From: an uncultured Oscillospiraceae bacterium
GTDB taxonomy: Bacteria; Bacillota; Clostridia; Oscillospirales; Oscillospiraceae
Length of the DNA: 64,000 nucleotides
Assembly: GCA_934613505.1 (NCBI GenBank)
Contig: CAKTTB010000007.1
Span: forward strand, 1-64,000
Reading direction: 5' to 3'
Shown: positions 16,223 to 24,580 of the stretch, in pieces
How positions within the stretch are numbered: position 1 is the stretch's first letter
How the letters are laid out: each line of letters starts with the position of its first letter
The notes under the pieces: model-generated
Seen by the model: the letters and a program-made list of their open reading frames with translations, nothing else
Told to the model about the DNA's origin: nothing
Database searches by the model: none
Made by a program: the position numbers and the translations under genes

Positions 16223-17272
16223 TCAGAACGATAATTGTGTCTCTTCGTCCTTCCGGACGGGGTTCTGCAGATGCAGATGGTCATATGCCAGCTGCGTAAC
16301 GCAGCGGCCGCGCGGCGTGCGCGTCAAAAACCCGATCTGCAGCAGATACGGCTCATAGACGTCCTCGAGCGTCACAGCTTCCTCGCCGATCGTCGCCGCC
16401 AGCGTCTCCAGCCCCACCGGGCCACCGCCGTAGTTCTTGATGATCGCGGTCAGCATCCGCCGGTCGATGGCGTCCAGCCCCAGCTTGTCGACCTCGAGCT
16501 TTCCCAGCGCATGATCCGCCGCTTCCGACGTAATAACACCGTCATGGCAGACCTGCGCAAAATCGCGCACGCGCCGCAGCAGCCGGTTGGCGATACGCGG
16601 CGTCCCGCGCGACCGGGACGCGATCTCCTCCGCGCCCGCAGGCTCGATCTCAATGCCGAGAAGCGCTGCCGAGCGCATTACGATGCGCTGCAGCTCCTGC
16701 GTCGTATACAGCTCCAGCCGCAGCTGCACGCCGAAGCGGTCGCGCAGCGGGCTTGACAGCTGTCCCGCCCGCGTCGTCGCGCCGATGAGCGTGAACCGCG
16801 GCAGGTCGAGCCGGATCGAGTTGGCCGACGGCCCCTTGCCGACGATGATATCGATCGCAAAATCCTCCATCGCTGGATACAGGATCTCCTCAACCGCCCG
16901 GTTGAGCCGGTGGATCTCATCAATAAATAAGATATCGCCCGGTGCAAGATTCGTGAGCAGCGCCGCCAGATCGCCCGCCTTTTCGATGGCCGGGCCGGAG
17001 GTCACGCGGATGCCCGCGCCCATCTCGTTGGCAATGACGCCCGCGAGCGTCGTCTTGCCGAGGCCCGGCGGGCCATAGAGCAGGACGTGGTCGAGCGGCT
17101 CGTTTCTTCTGCGCGCCGCTTCTATGTAGACCGCAAGATTGCCCTTTGCCTTCTCCTGTCCGGTATAGTCCGCCAGCAGCTTCGGACGCAGGCTGACCTC
17201 TCCCTCGTCCTGCGGCGTCAGGCTCGTCGTGACGATCGGCGCGTCATATTCCTGTGAAAAATCAAGACTCAT
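16223..17272 (-). CDS. ruvB: Holliday junction branch-migration ATPase RuvB
   Basis: The AAA+ motor that, as a hexamer with RuvA, drives branch migration of Holliday junctions. The 349-residue protein has Walker [15 protein letters not shown] at about 65-78, Walker [10 protein letters not shown] at about 115, the sensor [18 protein letters not shown] at about 165, and a C-terminal winged helix ([15 protein letters not shown], then [15 protein letters not shown]). It follows ruvA by 12 bp and precedes glmM. Confidence 0.98.
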   Translation of the reverse strand: MSLDFSQEYDAPIVTTSLTPQDEGEVSLRPKLLADYTGQEKAKGNLAVYIEAARRRNEPLDHVLLYGPPGLGKTTLAGVIANEMGAGIRVTSGPAIEKAGDLAALLTNLAPGDILFIDEIHRLNRAVEEILYPAMEDFAIDIIVGKGPSANSIRLDLPRFTLIGATTRAGQLSSPLRDRFGVQLRLELYTTQELQRIVMRSAALLGIEIEPAGAEEIASRSRGTPRIANRLLRRVRDFAQVCHDGVITSEAADHALGKLEVDKLGLDAIDRRMLTAIIKNYGGGPVGLETLAATIGEEAVTLEDVYEPYLLQIGFLTRTPRGRCVTQLAYDHLHLQNPVRKDEETQLSF

Positions 17273-17284
17273 GCCCGCTCCTCC

Positions 17285-17887
17285 TCACTGCCGCGCGGCG
17301 GCGCGCAGCGCCTGACGGATGATATCCTCGATGGACAGCTTCTCCACGTCCAGCCCCTTGAGAGCCGCCGCGGCCTCCGTCTGCGAATAGCCGAGGCCGA
17401 CGAGCGCGGCCGTCGCTTCGGCACTCTTGCTGCCGCGCACCGGCACGCCCGCGCCGGCAAGCTCCGCCGTGTTCAGCTCCAGCTGGCTCGCGCCCAGCTT
17501 GTCCTTCAGCTCCAGAATGATGCGCTGCGCAAGCTTCTTGCCCACGCCCTGCGCCATGGTGATGGTCTTGTCGTCCTGTGTCATGACGGCCAGCGTCAGC
17601 TGATCCGGCGAGATGACTGACAAAATGGCTAGCGCCGCCTTCGTCCCGACGCCCGTCACACCGAGAAGCCTTTTGAAGCAGTCCAGCTCCTCCCGCGTGG
17701 AAAAGCCGAAAATGTCAAATGCGTCCTCTTTGATATTGCAGTACGTAAAGAGCTTCGCGGGCTTGCCCAGCTGCAGGCGCGCGAGCGTATAGTTGCTCGT
17801 ATAGCACGCATACCCGACGCCGCCGCAGTCCACGACCGCGAGATTGGCGTCCAGCAGCGTAACGGTCCCGTTCAGATAATAAAACAT
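17285..17887 (-). CDS. ruvA: Holliday junction DNA helicase subunit RuvA
   Basis: The junction-recognising partner of RuvB. The 200-residue product has the N-terminal OB fold (MFYYLNGTVTLLDANLAV), tandem helix-hairpin-helix motifs at about 70-130 (LLGVTGVGTKAALAIL, AQGVGKKLAQRIILELK) and the C-terminal RuvB-binding domain (ATAALVGLGYSQTEAAAAL). The start at 17887 is set by homology and a GGAATCC site; an upstream in-frame Met gives an unrelated Arg-rich leader. Its start lies 1 bp after the ruvC stop. Confidence 0.97.
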   Translation of the reverse strand: MFYYLNGTVTLLDANLAVVDCGGVGYACYTSNYTLARLQLGKPAKLFTYCNIKEDAFDIFGFSTREELDCFKRLLGVTGVGTKAALAILSVISPDQLTLAVMTQDDKTITMAQGVGKKLAQRIILELKDKLGASQLELNTAELAGAGVPVRGSKSAEATAALVGLGYSQTEAAAALKGLDVEKLSIEDIIRQALRAAARQ

Positions 17888-17888
17888 A

Positions 17889-18386
17889 TTACCGGATTCC
17901 TTTCTGCGCCAGAAGCGACGTCGACGCGCGCGCGTGGCAGAGGGCGATGGCGATCGCGTCCGCCGCATCGTCCGGCCGCGCGACCTTTTCCATCTTCAGA
18001 ATGCGCCGCGTCATCTCCATGACCTGATGCTTGTCCGCGCTGCCGTAGCCGACGACGGCCTGCTTGACCTGATTGGGCGTATACTCAAAAAGCGGCGTCC
18101 CCGATTTGCTGATGGCAAGCAGAATAACGCCACGCCCATGGCTGACGCCGATGCCGGTCGTCACGTTGTGTCCCCAGAACAGCTCCTCGACCGCCACAGC
18201 GTCCGGCCTGACCGTGTCGATGAGCTGCACCATATCGTCATAGAGCATCACGAGCCGCTCCGGAAACGAGAGCGTCGCCGGCGTGGTGATGGTGCCATAG
18301 TTGAGAAGCCGGACCGAGGTGCGCTCCGCCTCCAAAATTCCAAACCCGGTCGTCGCATAGCCGGGGTCGATGCCTAAGATCCGCAT
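17889..18386 (-). CDS. ruvC: Holliday junction resolvase RuvC
   Basis: The endonuclease that cuts junctions presented by RuvAB. The 165-residue protein carries the four expected acidic positions: D7 in ILGIDPG, the Glu in VEELFWGHN at about 67, and the closing Asp pair in RPDDAADAIAIAL at about 140. The start at 18386 is fixed by the MRILGIDPG beginning. It lies between a small membrane-protein gene and ruvA with almost no gaps. Confidence 0.97.
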   Translation of the reverse strand: MRILGIDPGYATTGFGILEAERTSVRLLNYGTITTPATLSFPERLVMLYDDMVQLIDTVRPDAVAVEELFWGHNVTTGIGVSHGRGVILLAISKSGTPLFEYTPNQVKQAVVGYGSADKHQVMEMTRRILKMEKVARPDDAADAIAIALCHARASTSLLAQKGIR

Positions 18387-18387
18387 A

Positions 18388-18570
18388 TCAGAATTTCCCG
18401 AATATTTCCCAGTAGCACATGCCGAGAACGCCGAACACCACAATGGCGATCAGCACCCACGCCAGCACGATCTGGCGCTTCGGGCGGGGCGTATATTCTC
18501 CCCGCTGCTCCTTCTCGTTCCGCTGGCCGCTCTGGTACTCCAGCCGCTCGGAGCTGTAATCGTCTTTCAT
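18388..18570 (-). CDS. Small single-span membrane protein
   Basis: A 60-residue protein of unknown function. The first 30 residues are charged and hydrophilic. Residues about 33-55 (IVLAWVLIAIVVFGVLGMCYW) form one transmembrane helix, ending five residues before the C-terminus (EIFGKF). A GGAAAGAGG site lies 6 nt before the start, and the stop is one base from the ruvC start, so it is cotranscribed and probably real. No family recognised. Confidence 0.65.
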   Translation of the reverse strand: MKDDYSSERLEYQSGQRNEKEQRGEYTPRPKRQIVLAWVLIAIVVFGVLGMCYWEIFGKF

Positions 18571-18639
18571 AAAAAACCTCTTTCCGCGCAGATACAGAAA
18601 TGATTATACCATAACCTTCGGCAAAAGAACAGCAGAACT

Positions 18640-19287
18640 TCAGCAGCACAGCACGACCGGGCAGCCGCCGCGGCCAAACAGGCAGGAAATGAACTGCAGC
18701 GCCGCGCACATCCCGCAGCACGTGCGGTTCATGTTGACGCCGTCAAAGCCGAAGCCCGACTGCCGGTCATGATAGGCCGTGCCGTTCATGCGGATCTGCT
18801 CGCGCGCAGCCGCGTATTCCGCGTTCGCGGGATCCATGGCACAGGCACGGTTGATCTGCTCAAAGCCCAGGATCCGGTTGCCGAGATTCGTATTGGCCAC
18901 CGCAGCCAGATAGTACCACTGCGCCGTGCGCTGCGCCTCCGGCACCTGATTCAGCTCGCGCAGGGCGCGCTCATATTCCTGCACGAAAATGTACCGCCGT
19001 GCGGACTCCATCGGATCCGCATTGGCCCAGCCGCTCTGATAGCCCTGCCGGTACCAGCCGGCAAAGGGGTCCTCCTGATACGTCCGCTGCTGCGTGTTGA
19101 CGCGCGGCTGCGGATTTTTGATCTGGTCATAGGCGGCGTTGATCTTATTCATCATCTCCGCCGCATGCGGATCGCCCGGATTCATGTCCGGGTGATATTT
19201 TTTGGCCAGCGCGCGGTAGGCGCGCTTGACCTCCTCGTCGGTCGCGTCCGGGGTCAGTCCCAGCACGCTGTAGGGATCGTCGATCAT
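18640..19287 (-). CDS. J-domain (DnaJ-like) protein
   Basis: A 215-residue cochaperone-like protein. The J domain occupies residues 1-70 (DPYSVLGLTPDATDEEVKRAYRALAKKYHPDMNP) with the essential HPD intact. The middle contains tetratricopeptide-like helices (ALRELNQVPEAQRTAQWYYLA, LGNRILGFEQINRACAMDP). The C-terminus is Cys-rich and hydrophobic (CGMCAALQFISCLFG), with no zinc-finger domain, so it is not DnaJ itself. It overlaps the upstream DUF5685 gene by 4 nt. It probably recruits Hsp70 to a specific envelope or cytosolic task. Confidence 0.88.
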   Translation of the reverse strand: MIDDPYSVLGLTPDATDEEVKRAYRALAKKYHPDMNPGDPHAAEMMNKINAAYDQIKNPQPRVNTQQRTYQEDPFAGWYRQGYQSGWANADPMESARRYIFVQEYERALRELNQVPEAQRTAQWYYLAAVANTNLGNRILGFEQINRACAMDPANAEYAAAREQIRMNGTAYHDRQSGFGFDGVNMNRTCCGMCAALQFISCLFGRGGCPVVLCC

Positions 19288-20111
19288 GGTGTTTCCTCCT
19301 GCTTCGCCCGGAATGCGGATGCGAAGCGCGTCCAGATACCGGAATAGAGTATGTTCTGCAGCAGCGCCGCGTCCTGTACGATGGGCAGCCGCTCAAATTC
19401 CGCCGCCGCGTCGCCTGCCAGCAGCTCCAGCTGCGGCCGGAAGGCCGCGCCGTCCGTCACACCGAGCATCGCCAGCGGATTATATTGCTTCTTTTTCTGA
19501 TCCTCCTGCAGATCACAGGCGGCGTCCATAAAATAGATCAGCTTCCCAAGGCTGCGCCCGAACCGCCCGAGGATCTCCCTCCAACGGTCGTCCTGCACAG
19601 TAAAAAGCGCGGCCATCAGCTCTCCGAACGCATTGGCTGCCGTCTCGGAATAGCCCGCGCGGCTCTCTTCCGCCTGCGCGATCTGCTTCAGGCACTGCCG
19701 GATGGCCGCCGCCTGCGCCGGATACCGCGCGGCTGCCTTCTTCGCGCCTGCCGCCAGCAAACCGGACGCGGCCGCCGCCGAAAGCTTCTTCTCGTCGTGC
19801 CAGTCATCCCGGCAGTTCTCATAGGCCAGCAGGCAGTTCATCGCCGCGGCATAGTCCGTCGCCTTCGTCCGCACCCACGCCTGCGCGTGCAGCGGATGGC
19901 GCGCACAGCGCGCAAGACCTGAGGTTTCCTCCGGCTCATACAGCGCGCCGAGAAACAGCGCCAGAAACGTCATATCATAGGTGAGCGCCAGCGCGGGCGC
20001 CGCGCCGTAGGTCTCATACAGCGCACGGCACAGCCCGCAGTACAGACTGTGGTACCGCGCCCGCTGCCTATCGTCCAGCCGGTCCAGATCTGCGATCACG
20101 TATCCGAACAT
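19284..20111 (-). CDS. DUF5685 family protein
   Basis: A 275-residue helical protein of the DUF5685 type, identified by its N-terminal pattern MFGYVIADLDRLDDRQRARY followed by YCGLCRALYETYG. The CGLC pair, a C-A-H cluster (ARCARHPLHAQ) and LLAYENCRDDW suggest a metal or cofactor site. A DACCxLx-type Asp-rich motif appears as MDAACDLQEDQKKKQYNPL at about 190-208. Its pairing with a J-domain gene by a 4-nt overlap is a common clostridial arrangement. Function unknown. Confidence 0.8.
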   Translation of the reverse strand: MFGYVIADLDRLDDRQRARYHSLYCGLCRALYETYGAAPALALTYDMTFLALFLGALYEPEETSGLARCARHPLHAQAWVRTKATDYAAAMNCLLAYENCRDDWHDEKKLSAAAASGLLAAGAKKAAARYPAQAAAIRQCLKQIAQAEESRAGYSETAANAFGELMAALFTVQDDRWREILGRFGRSLGKLIYFMDAACDLQEDQKKKQYNPLAMLGVTDGAAFRPQLELLAGDAAAEFERLPIVQDAALLQNILYSGIWTRFASAFRAKQEETP

Positions 20112-20938
20112 TGCTCCGTCTCCTCCGGCCGCTTCCAGTCAAACAGCATACAGTTGAAAAGCGCCCCATAAAACAAAATCGAAATGCAGGCATACAGCCA
20201 CAGCAGCATCAGAAGCAAAACCGACAAGCTCCCATACAGCGCCGATGCCTTCGCAATATGATTGACATAGAAGGAATACCCCTCCGAAAAGAGTACCCAC
20301 GCGCCGGCCGCCGCGGCTGCGCCCGGCAGAACGTGGAAAAACCGCTGCCGCCGGTTCGGAAGCGCCAGAAATACGGTGGAAAACAGCGCCGTCAGCAGCA
20401 CCAGCGAATACAGATGCAGATGCCGCAGCACCGCCTCCAGCGCCTTTACGGGCGAAAAGCCGCGCTCGATCAGCGCCGTCAGCAGCGCCTGTCCGCCGGC
20501 GTAAAGCCCCAGCGTCAGAAGTAGCGCCAGCAGCATCCCCACCGTATACAGCATGCAAAGCAGCCGCCTGCGCACATAGCTGCGCGTCTCCCGCACCTCC
20601 GCCACGGCGTTCAGTCCGTACAGAAGGCTCAGCATCCCCTTGGACGCCGACCAGAGCGTCAGCACCGCGCTGAGCGAGACGATCGCCGCCGAACTGGACG
20701 CATAGATCGTCCGGATCAGATACGCAAGCGGCGCCTGCATCCAGACAGGGACCAGCTCCTCACAGAAGACGAGCAGCGTCTGCACCGTCAGCGGCGTATA
20801 CGGCAGAAGAGACAAAAACAGGCTGAGGATTGGAAACAGCGACAGCAGCAGAAAAAACGACGCATTGCCCGCGTAGACCGGGATCTGCATGGCGCGCACC
20901 CGGCTTATCACCGGAAAAAGCCGTTTTCTCAGATTCAC
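20096..20938 (-). CDS. YihY/BrkB family membrane protein
   Basis: A 280-residue protein with six hydrophobic helices. The family pattern is clear: MQIPVYAGNASFFLLLSLFP near the start, then LSAVLTLWSASKGMLSLLYGLN at about 95, and the C-terminal AWVLFSEGYSFYVNHIAKAS-type segment followed by GSLSVLLLMLLWLY. Function is debated and no transport activity is established. A GTG start at 20938 is proposed because a strong GGAGG lies 7 nt upstream and the extension to 21187 has no membrane-protein character. It heads the long operon that ends at glmM and overlaps the next gene by 16 nt. Confidence 0.85.
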   Translation of the reverse strand: MNLRKRLFPVISRVRAMQIPVYAGNASFFLLLSLFPILSLFLSLLPYTPLTVQTLLVFCEELVPVWMQAPLAYLIRTIYASSSAAIVSLSAVLTLWSASKGMLSLLYGLNAVAEVRETRSYVRRRLLCMLYTVGMLLALLLTLGLYAGGQALLTALIERGFSPVKALEAVLRHLHLYSLVLLTALFSTVFLALPNRRQRFFHVLPGAAAAAGAWVLFSEGYSFYVNHIAKASALYGSLSVLLLMLLWLYACISILFYGALFNCMLFDWKRPEETEQCSDT

Positions 20939-21124
20939 ATCGCCGCCTCCTATTCCAAAAAGTTTTCGACAAATTCTGTTCCGTCCTTGACGGCTCCTAC
21001 AAAACCCGTGTGCCGGATTTGTATTTTTATCCAAATCCATAGCGAATTTTGTCGAATCGCGCGGATATTTTTGGTTTCCGTTTTTTGTAATTTGTGATTG
21101 AATACAGGCAGGAGGGAGAGAACC

Positions 21125-21400
21125 ATGAGAAATAAAAGTCTGATTCACACCAAGGACGTCAAAACCCAGACCGGCGCGCCGCTGCATCTGGAATACTATC
21201 TCATCAACGACAGTCTTCTTGACGGCTGCGCCGAATGCTACGGCGTCGAGGTTCTGGCCCGCTCAGGCGAGAACCAGAGCTACGCCGGCATCCCACGCAT
21301 CACCATGCGCGGCACCCGCATCTTCACGCTCATCGACCAGCTGGCCTATTTTGCCGTCACGCCGGAGACTCTGCACGACGTCGTGCAGGATTGGCTGTAA
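21125..21400 (+). CDS. DUF6514 family protein
   Basis: A 91-residue cytoplasmic protein resembling the clostridial DUF6514 family. Visible features are YYLINDSLLDGCAECYGVEV and a C-terminal FTLIDQLAYFAVTPETLHDV. The start at 21125 has a GGAGGGAGAG site. It is divergent from the brkB-like gene and lies upstream of nrdR, which has its own promoter. Function unknown. Confidence 0.75.
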   Translation: MRNKSLIHTKDVKTQTGAPLHLEYYLINDSLLDGCAECYGVEVLARSGENQSYAGIPRITMRGTRIFTLIDQLAYFAVTPETLHDVVQDWL

Positions 21401-21406
21401 AACGTG

Positions 21407-21435
21407 TAGACAAGGCTCCGCTTTTTTGTTACAAT
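21407..21435 (+). promoter_or_regulatory. Sigma-A promoter of nrdR
   Basis: TAGACA, 17-bp spacer, TACAAT, ending about 77 bp before the start codon. Confidence 0.6.
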
Positions 21436-21512
21436 CATAACAGAAAATGGGCAGATGTGCAAGATGCGCGAAACCATGCGTCTGTCCGGAACAGATGAGA
21501 GGAGTTTTCGCC

Positions 21513-21968
21513 ATGAAGTGTCCGTACTGCGGCTATCAGGAAAGCAAAGTCGTCGATTCCCGCCACTCTGACGATGGTCTGAGCATCCGCCGCCGCCGCG
21601 AATGCCTGCAGTGTCAGAAGCGGTTCACCACCTATGAGACCGTCGAGAGTCTGCCCATCGTTGTCATCAAGCGCGACAGCAGCCGCCAGCAGTTTGACCG
21701 CAACAAGATCCTCAACGGTATGCTCCGCGCCTGTGAAAAGCGCCCAGTCCCGCTGGCCGAGCTGGAGCGCGCCGCAGACGAGATCGAGCAGGCCATCCAG
21801 AACTCGCTCGACCGCGAGATCTCTACGGAAAAGATCGGCGAGCTGGTCATGGAGCGCCTCAAGCCGCTCGACGAGGTAGCCTACGTCCGCTTCGCTTCCG
21901 TCTACCGCCAGTTCAAGGACATTGACAGCTTCATGCGCGAGCTGAACAAGATCCTCGAAGAACGCTGA
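21513..21968 (+). CDS. nrdR: Transcriptional repressor NrdR
   Basis: Represses ribonucleotide reductase genes in response to ATP/dATP. The 151-residue length is exact for the family. An N-terminal zinc ribbon holds two Cys pairs ([17 protein letters not shown] and [16 protein letters not shown]). The ATP-cone domain starts at about 49 ([17 protein letters not shown]) and ends near [15 protein letters not shown]. The start at 21513 is fixed by MKCPYCG and a GAGAGGAG site. No reductase genes are in this window. Confidence 0.97.
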   Translation: MKCPYCGYQESKVVDSRHSDDGLSIRRRRECLQCQKRFTTYETVESLPIVVIKRDSSRQQFDRNKILNGMLRACEKRPVPLAELERAADEIEQAIQNSLDREISTEKIGELVMERLKPLDEVAYVRFASVYRQFKDIDSFMRELNKILEER

Positions 21969-21980
21969 AGACCCGACACA

Positions 21981-22020
21981 GCCCTCCCCTCGGTGCCGCC
22001 GCACCGCAGGGAGGGCTTTT
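21981..22020 (+). terminator. Terminator of nrdR
   Basis: GCCCTCCC (21981-21988) pairs with GGGAGGGC (22009-22016), with an inner CGGTGC/GCACCG stem, followed by TTTTG. Confidence 0.8.
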
Positions 22021-22043
22021 GTCTTCCCCTGCTTGGAGAAGGG

Positions 22044-22162
22044 CCTTGGCTCTCCCTCCGGGAGAGCTGTCGCCGCAGACGGCTGAGAGGGTTTTTCTGG
22101 TCAGCGTTTGCCCTCTCCGTCTTCGCTTCGCTCAGTCACCTCTCCCAAAGGGAGAGGCAAGG
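22044..22162. repeat. Intergenic repeat, family B (copy 1, inverted)
   Basis: A 119-bp element whose ends are inverted hairpins (GGCTCTCCC...GGGAGAGC and CCTCTCCC..GGGAGAGG) with CGAAGCGA near one end and CTGCGGCGACAG-like near the other. It is reverse-oriented relative to the copies at 27398-27518 and 39990-40108. It sits between convergent nrdR and DUF4363. Confidence 0.75.
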
Positions 22163-22216
22163 AGCGCAGGAGCAGGAAACTTTTGGTACATATCTGTCCG
22201 TCCGCCTTATCCGGCC

Positions 22217-22597
22217 CTACATCACATTCTCCACCGCCGGCAGCTCCATCCGCCGCACATGCTCAATGCGCGCGATCAGCTCCTGACACGCGGCGAGATA
22301 GTCGTCCTGATCTCCCAGCTTTACAAACTGCTCCAGCTGCGCAAACAGTGCCACCACCTCGTCGACCTCCTCATGGTGCAGAAAGATCCCGAGCCACGTC
22401 TCGCGTCCCTCCCAGATCTCTCTCGCCTGCTCCAAAGACGCCGCCGCGGCCGCATATTCCTCCCGCTCCGCCTGCCGGACGGACGTGGTCAGTTTTTCAT
22501 TCGTCTGCTCGCCGGACGTGCGCACATAAAGCACGGAACACAGCCCCACAGCCAGACACAGCGCAAACACCCCGCAGGCGATCCAGCAATGCTTCAT
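22217..22597 (-). CDS. DUF4363 family protein
   Basis: A 126-residue protein with an N-terminal membrane anchor (WIACGVFALCLAVGLCSVLYV, residues 5-25) and a helical extracytoplasmic part (YAAAAASLEQAREIWEGRE, LFAQLEQFVKLGDQDDYLAA). This is the size and layout of DUF4363, which in Clostridia regularly follows a DUF421 gene, as here with a 4-nt overlap. Function unknown. Confidence 0.78.
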   Translation of the reverse strand: MKHCWIACGVFALCLAVGLCSVLYVRTSGEQTNEKLTTSVRQAEREEYAAAAASLEQAREIWEGRETWLGIFLHHEEVDEVVALFAQLEQFVKLGDQDDYLAACQELIARIEHVRRMELPAVENVM

Positions 22598-23274
22598 ACG
22601 CCGTCCTCCTGCCGGACGGACAGATACAGCTTTCCGCCCGGCTCGCTCGTCAGGAGATACACATCCTGCACCCGGCAGTTATATTGCCGCAGCACCTGCC
22701 GCACCCAGCTCTCGTCCCGGCCGAGAATCTTCAGATTCTCCCGCATGACATGCCCCGCGGCGATCACCGTCACCGGCAGCTTCCGCTCCTGTACCCGGAT
22801 CCCGGCGTCCTTCGCCGGGGCCGGCTCGTATTTCGGATACAAAAACGTGGAGATTGCCCCGCTCGTCTCCATGATCGCGTACTGCACCTGCGTCAGGTCG
22901 GTCACCCCCTGGATCCGCAGATACTCCGTCAGCTCATCCGTATGGACGCGCGTTTTTTTGAGATTCTCCTGCAGAAGCTTCCCGTTCTCGATCAGAACGA
23001 CCGGCTTTCCGCATAAAAACCGCCGGATCGGCACGCTCTTGTAGCTGAGTACGGACAAAACCAGCTCCATACTCAAAACGACAAGGATCGGCAGCAGCCC
23101 CGCCAGCAGCGGCGTTCCTGTCTCCTGCATCGGCACGGCCGCCAGATTCGCGATCAGCATCGTGACCACAAACTCCATCGGCTCCATCTCGCCCAGCTGC
23201 CGCTTGCCCATCAGGCGGACGACCAGAATGAGCGCCAGATATAAGATCACGGCGCGAATAAGTGAAATCAGCAT
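22594..23274 (-). CDS. DUF421 (YetF-like) membrane protein
   Basis: A 226-residue protein. Three N-terminal helices (ISLIRAVILYLALILVVRLMG, VVTMLIANLAAVPM, LPILVVLSMELVLSVLSY) are followed by a soluble domain at about 90-226 (PVVLIENGKLLQENLKK, LTEYLRIQGVTDLTQVQYA). KRQLGEMEPMEFV is diagnostic of YetF-like proteins. The start at 23274 has GGGGAGGG upstream; the longer frame lacks family similarity. Translationally coupled to the DUF4363 gene. Spore or envelope roles have been suggested for relatives but none is proven here. Confidence 0.88.
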   Translation of the reverse strand: MLISLIRAVILYLALILVVRLMGKRQLGEMEPMEFVVTMLIANLAAVPMQETGTPLLAGLLPILVVLSMELVLSVLSYKSVPIRRFLCGKPVVLIENGKLLQENLKKTRVHTDELTEYLRIQGVTDLTQVQYAIMETSGAISTFLYPKYEPAPAKDAGIRVQERKLPVTVIAAGHVMRENLKILGRDESWVRQVLRQYNCRVQDVYLLTSEPGGKLYLSVRQEDGV

Positions 23275-23323
23275 AAAAAGCCCTCCCCGCCGTAGCTTTT
23301 GCGGCATCGGGCAGAATATGCAA

Positions 23324-23364
23324 AAAAACGCCTGCCGCAGCTCACGCCGCGGCAGGTGTTTTTC
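23324..23364 (-). terminator. Terminator of the DUF1540 gene
   Basis: A 13-bp stem with one G.U pair (23326-23338 with 23349-23361), followed on the minus strand by a run of U residues. Confidence 0.8.
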
Positions 23365-23371
23365 GCAGGAT

Positions 23372-23545
23372 TTACTTCTTGACAAAGGACAGGCAGTCGG
23401 TACACTGATCCATTTTCGGATTGGCTTCATGCGTGCCGATGCAAACCTTATCCAGCGTGCAGTAATCCTCACAGCCGCAGTGGTTGTTGCACTGGGACAC
23501 GTGACATTCAATGGCGTGGTTGGCCTTTTCGTTTGCGAAACTCAT
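23372..23545 (-). CDS. DUF1540 small Cys-rich protein
   Basis: A 57-residue protein with six Cys in the order CHVSQCNNHCGCEDYC then C-x-C-like (VCIGTHEANP, QCTDCLSF), as in DUF1540 proteins that probably bind metal. The start at 23545 has an AAAGGAGG site nearby. Monocistronic, with a strong terminator. Role unknown. Confidence 0.82.
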   Translation of the reverse strand: MSFANEKANHAIECHVSQCNNHCGCEDYCTLDKVCIGTHEANPKMDQCTDCLSFVKK

Positions 23546-23620
23546 ACATAATTCCTCCTTTATAAGGTTCGGAACTAGTATGTCCGCAAATGCACCGCAC
23601 ATGCTGGAAATTTTTTCAGA

Positions 23621-24568
23621 TTATCGTCCGCCGAAACCGCCTCTGCCGCCGCCAAAACCGCCGCGGCCGCCGCCGAAGCCCCCGCGCGAACCACCTCCAG
23701 GTCTCGGGCCGCCTCCAAAGCCGCCCGGGCGCGGACCGCCTCCGAACCCACCGGGCCGCGAGCCGGGACCCGGGCCGGGGCCATGGTGCCGGTTCGAGAA
23801 CAGCGAGCCGAGGAACAGCCCCGACCAGAACCCGCCGCCACCGCCGCCTCTGCGGCCGGAGCCGAAGATTGCCTTAACGATCCAGTAAATGACCAGGATC
23901 GTAATGATCGTGCCGATCACGCTTTTTCTCCTTCCATAGCTTGTCTGCTGCACCGGTTCTTCCGCCTGCGGCGCAGCGCCGTTCAGATTGGACTTGCACC
24001 AGCTGTACAGCTGCTTGTAGAGCGTCTTCGCCGCGTCGTCGGCGTCGCTGTCCAGAATGGAAGCGAAGCCGGACTTGAAGATCTGCTCGAGTTCACTGTC
24101 GGTGCTGTCCGCCACATACGCGCCCGTCGTCACATACCATGTCTGCGACGTGGTGTCGATGGAAAAGAGCATATCAAACTCGCTCAGGCCCATGGAATCA
24201 AAGGCGTTGTTCGTGTAGCTCTCCAGCGACATCCCCTTCGTGTCGGCAGTCGTAAGGATGGCGACGTGGGTGCCAGTCTTCGAATAGATCTTGTCGTTGT
24301 AGTCCTTGATCTCCGTCTCTCCGCTGCGGGTAAAAAGCCCCGCGTCGTCACGGATATATTTGTTGGAGATGGTCTCGTCTCCCGCCGTGCCGGAGACTTC
24401 CGCCGCCGGTGTCTCGGTCGCAGTCGTCTCCCGCGCCGGGATCTCCTGCGATACCGTCTGCTCCGTCTTCTGCCCCGTCAGCGACGGGACGAAGCCGATG
24501 ACGAGCGCCGCAACGACAGCCAGCACCGTAATCGTGACCGCAACGCCTGTTTTTTGAAAGAATTTCAT
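23621..24568 (-). CDS. TPM-domain membrane protein with Gly-rich tail
   Basis: A 315-residue protein. An N-terminal helix (residues 8-28, AVTITVLAVVAALVIGFVP) anchors an extracytoplasmic TPM domain at about 68-200 (YIRDDAGLFTRSGETEIKDYN, GTHVAILTTADTKGMSLESY). A second helix at about 217-235 (VIGTIITILVIYWIVKAIF) leads to a Gly/Phe/Arg/Pro repeat tail (GGFGGGPRPGGF units). This architecture is common beside TelA and XpaC. It lies 12 bp after telA, so it is the last gene of that operon. TPM proteins are linked to photosystem repair in plants; the bacterial role is not settled. Confidence 0.88.
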   Translation of the reverse strand: MKFFQKTGVAVTITVLAVVAALVIGFVPSLTGQKTEQTVSQEIPARETTATETPAAEVSGTAGDETISNKYIRDDAGLFTRSGETEIKDYNDKIYSKTGTHVAILTTADTKGMSLESYTNNAFDSMGLSEFDMLFSIDTTSQTWYVTTGAYVADSTDSELEQIFKSGFASILDSDADDAAKTLYKQLYSWCKSNLNGAAPQAEEPVQQTSYGRRKSVIGTIITILVIYWIVKAIFGSGRRGGGGGGFWSGLFLGSLFSNRHHGPGPGPGSRPGGFGGGPRPGGFGGGPRPGGGSRGGFGGGRGGFGGGRGGFGGR

Positions 24569-24580
24569 GTCTGCTCCTTA

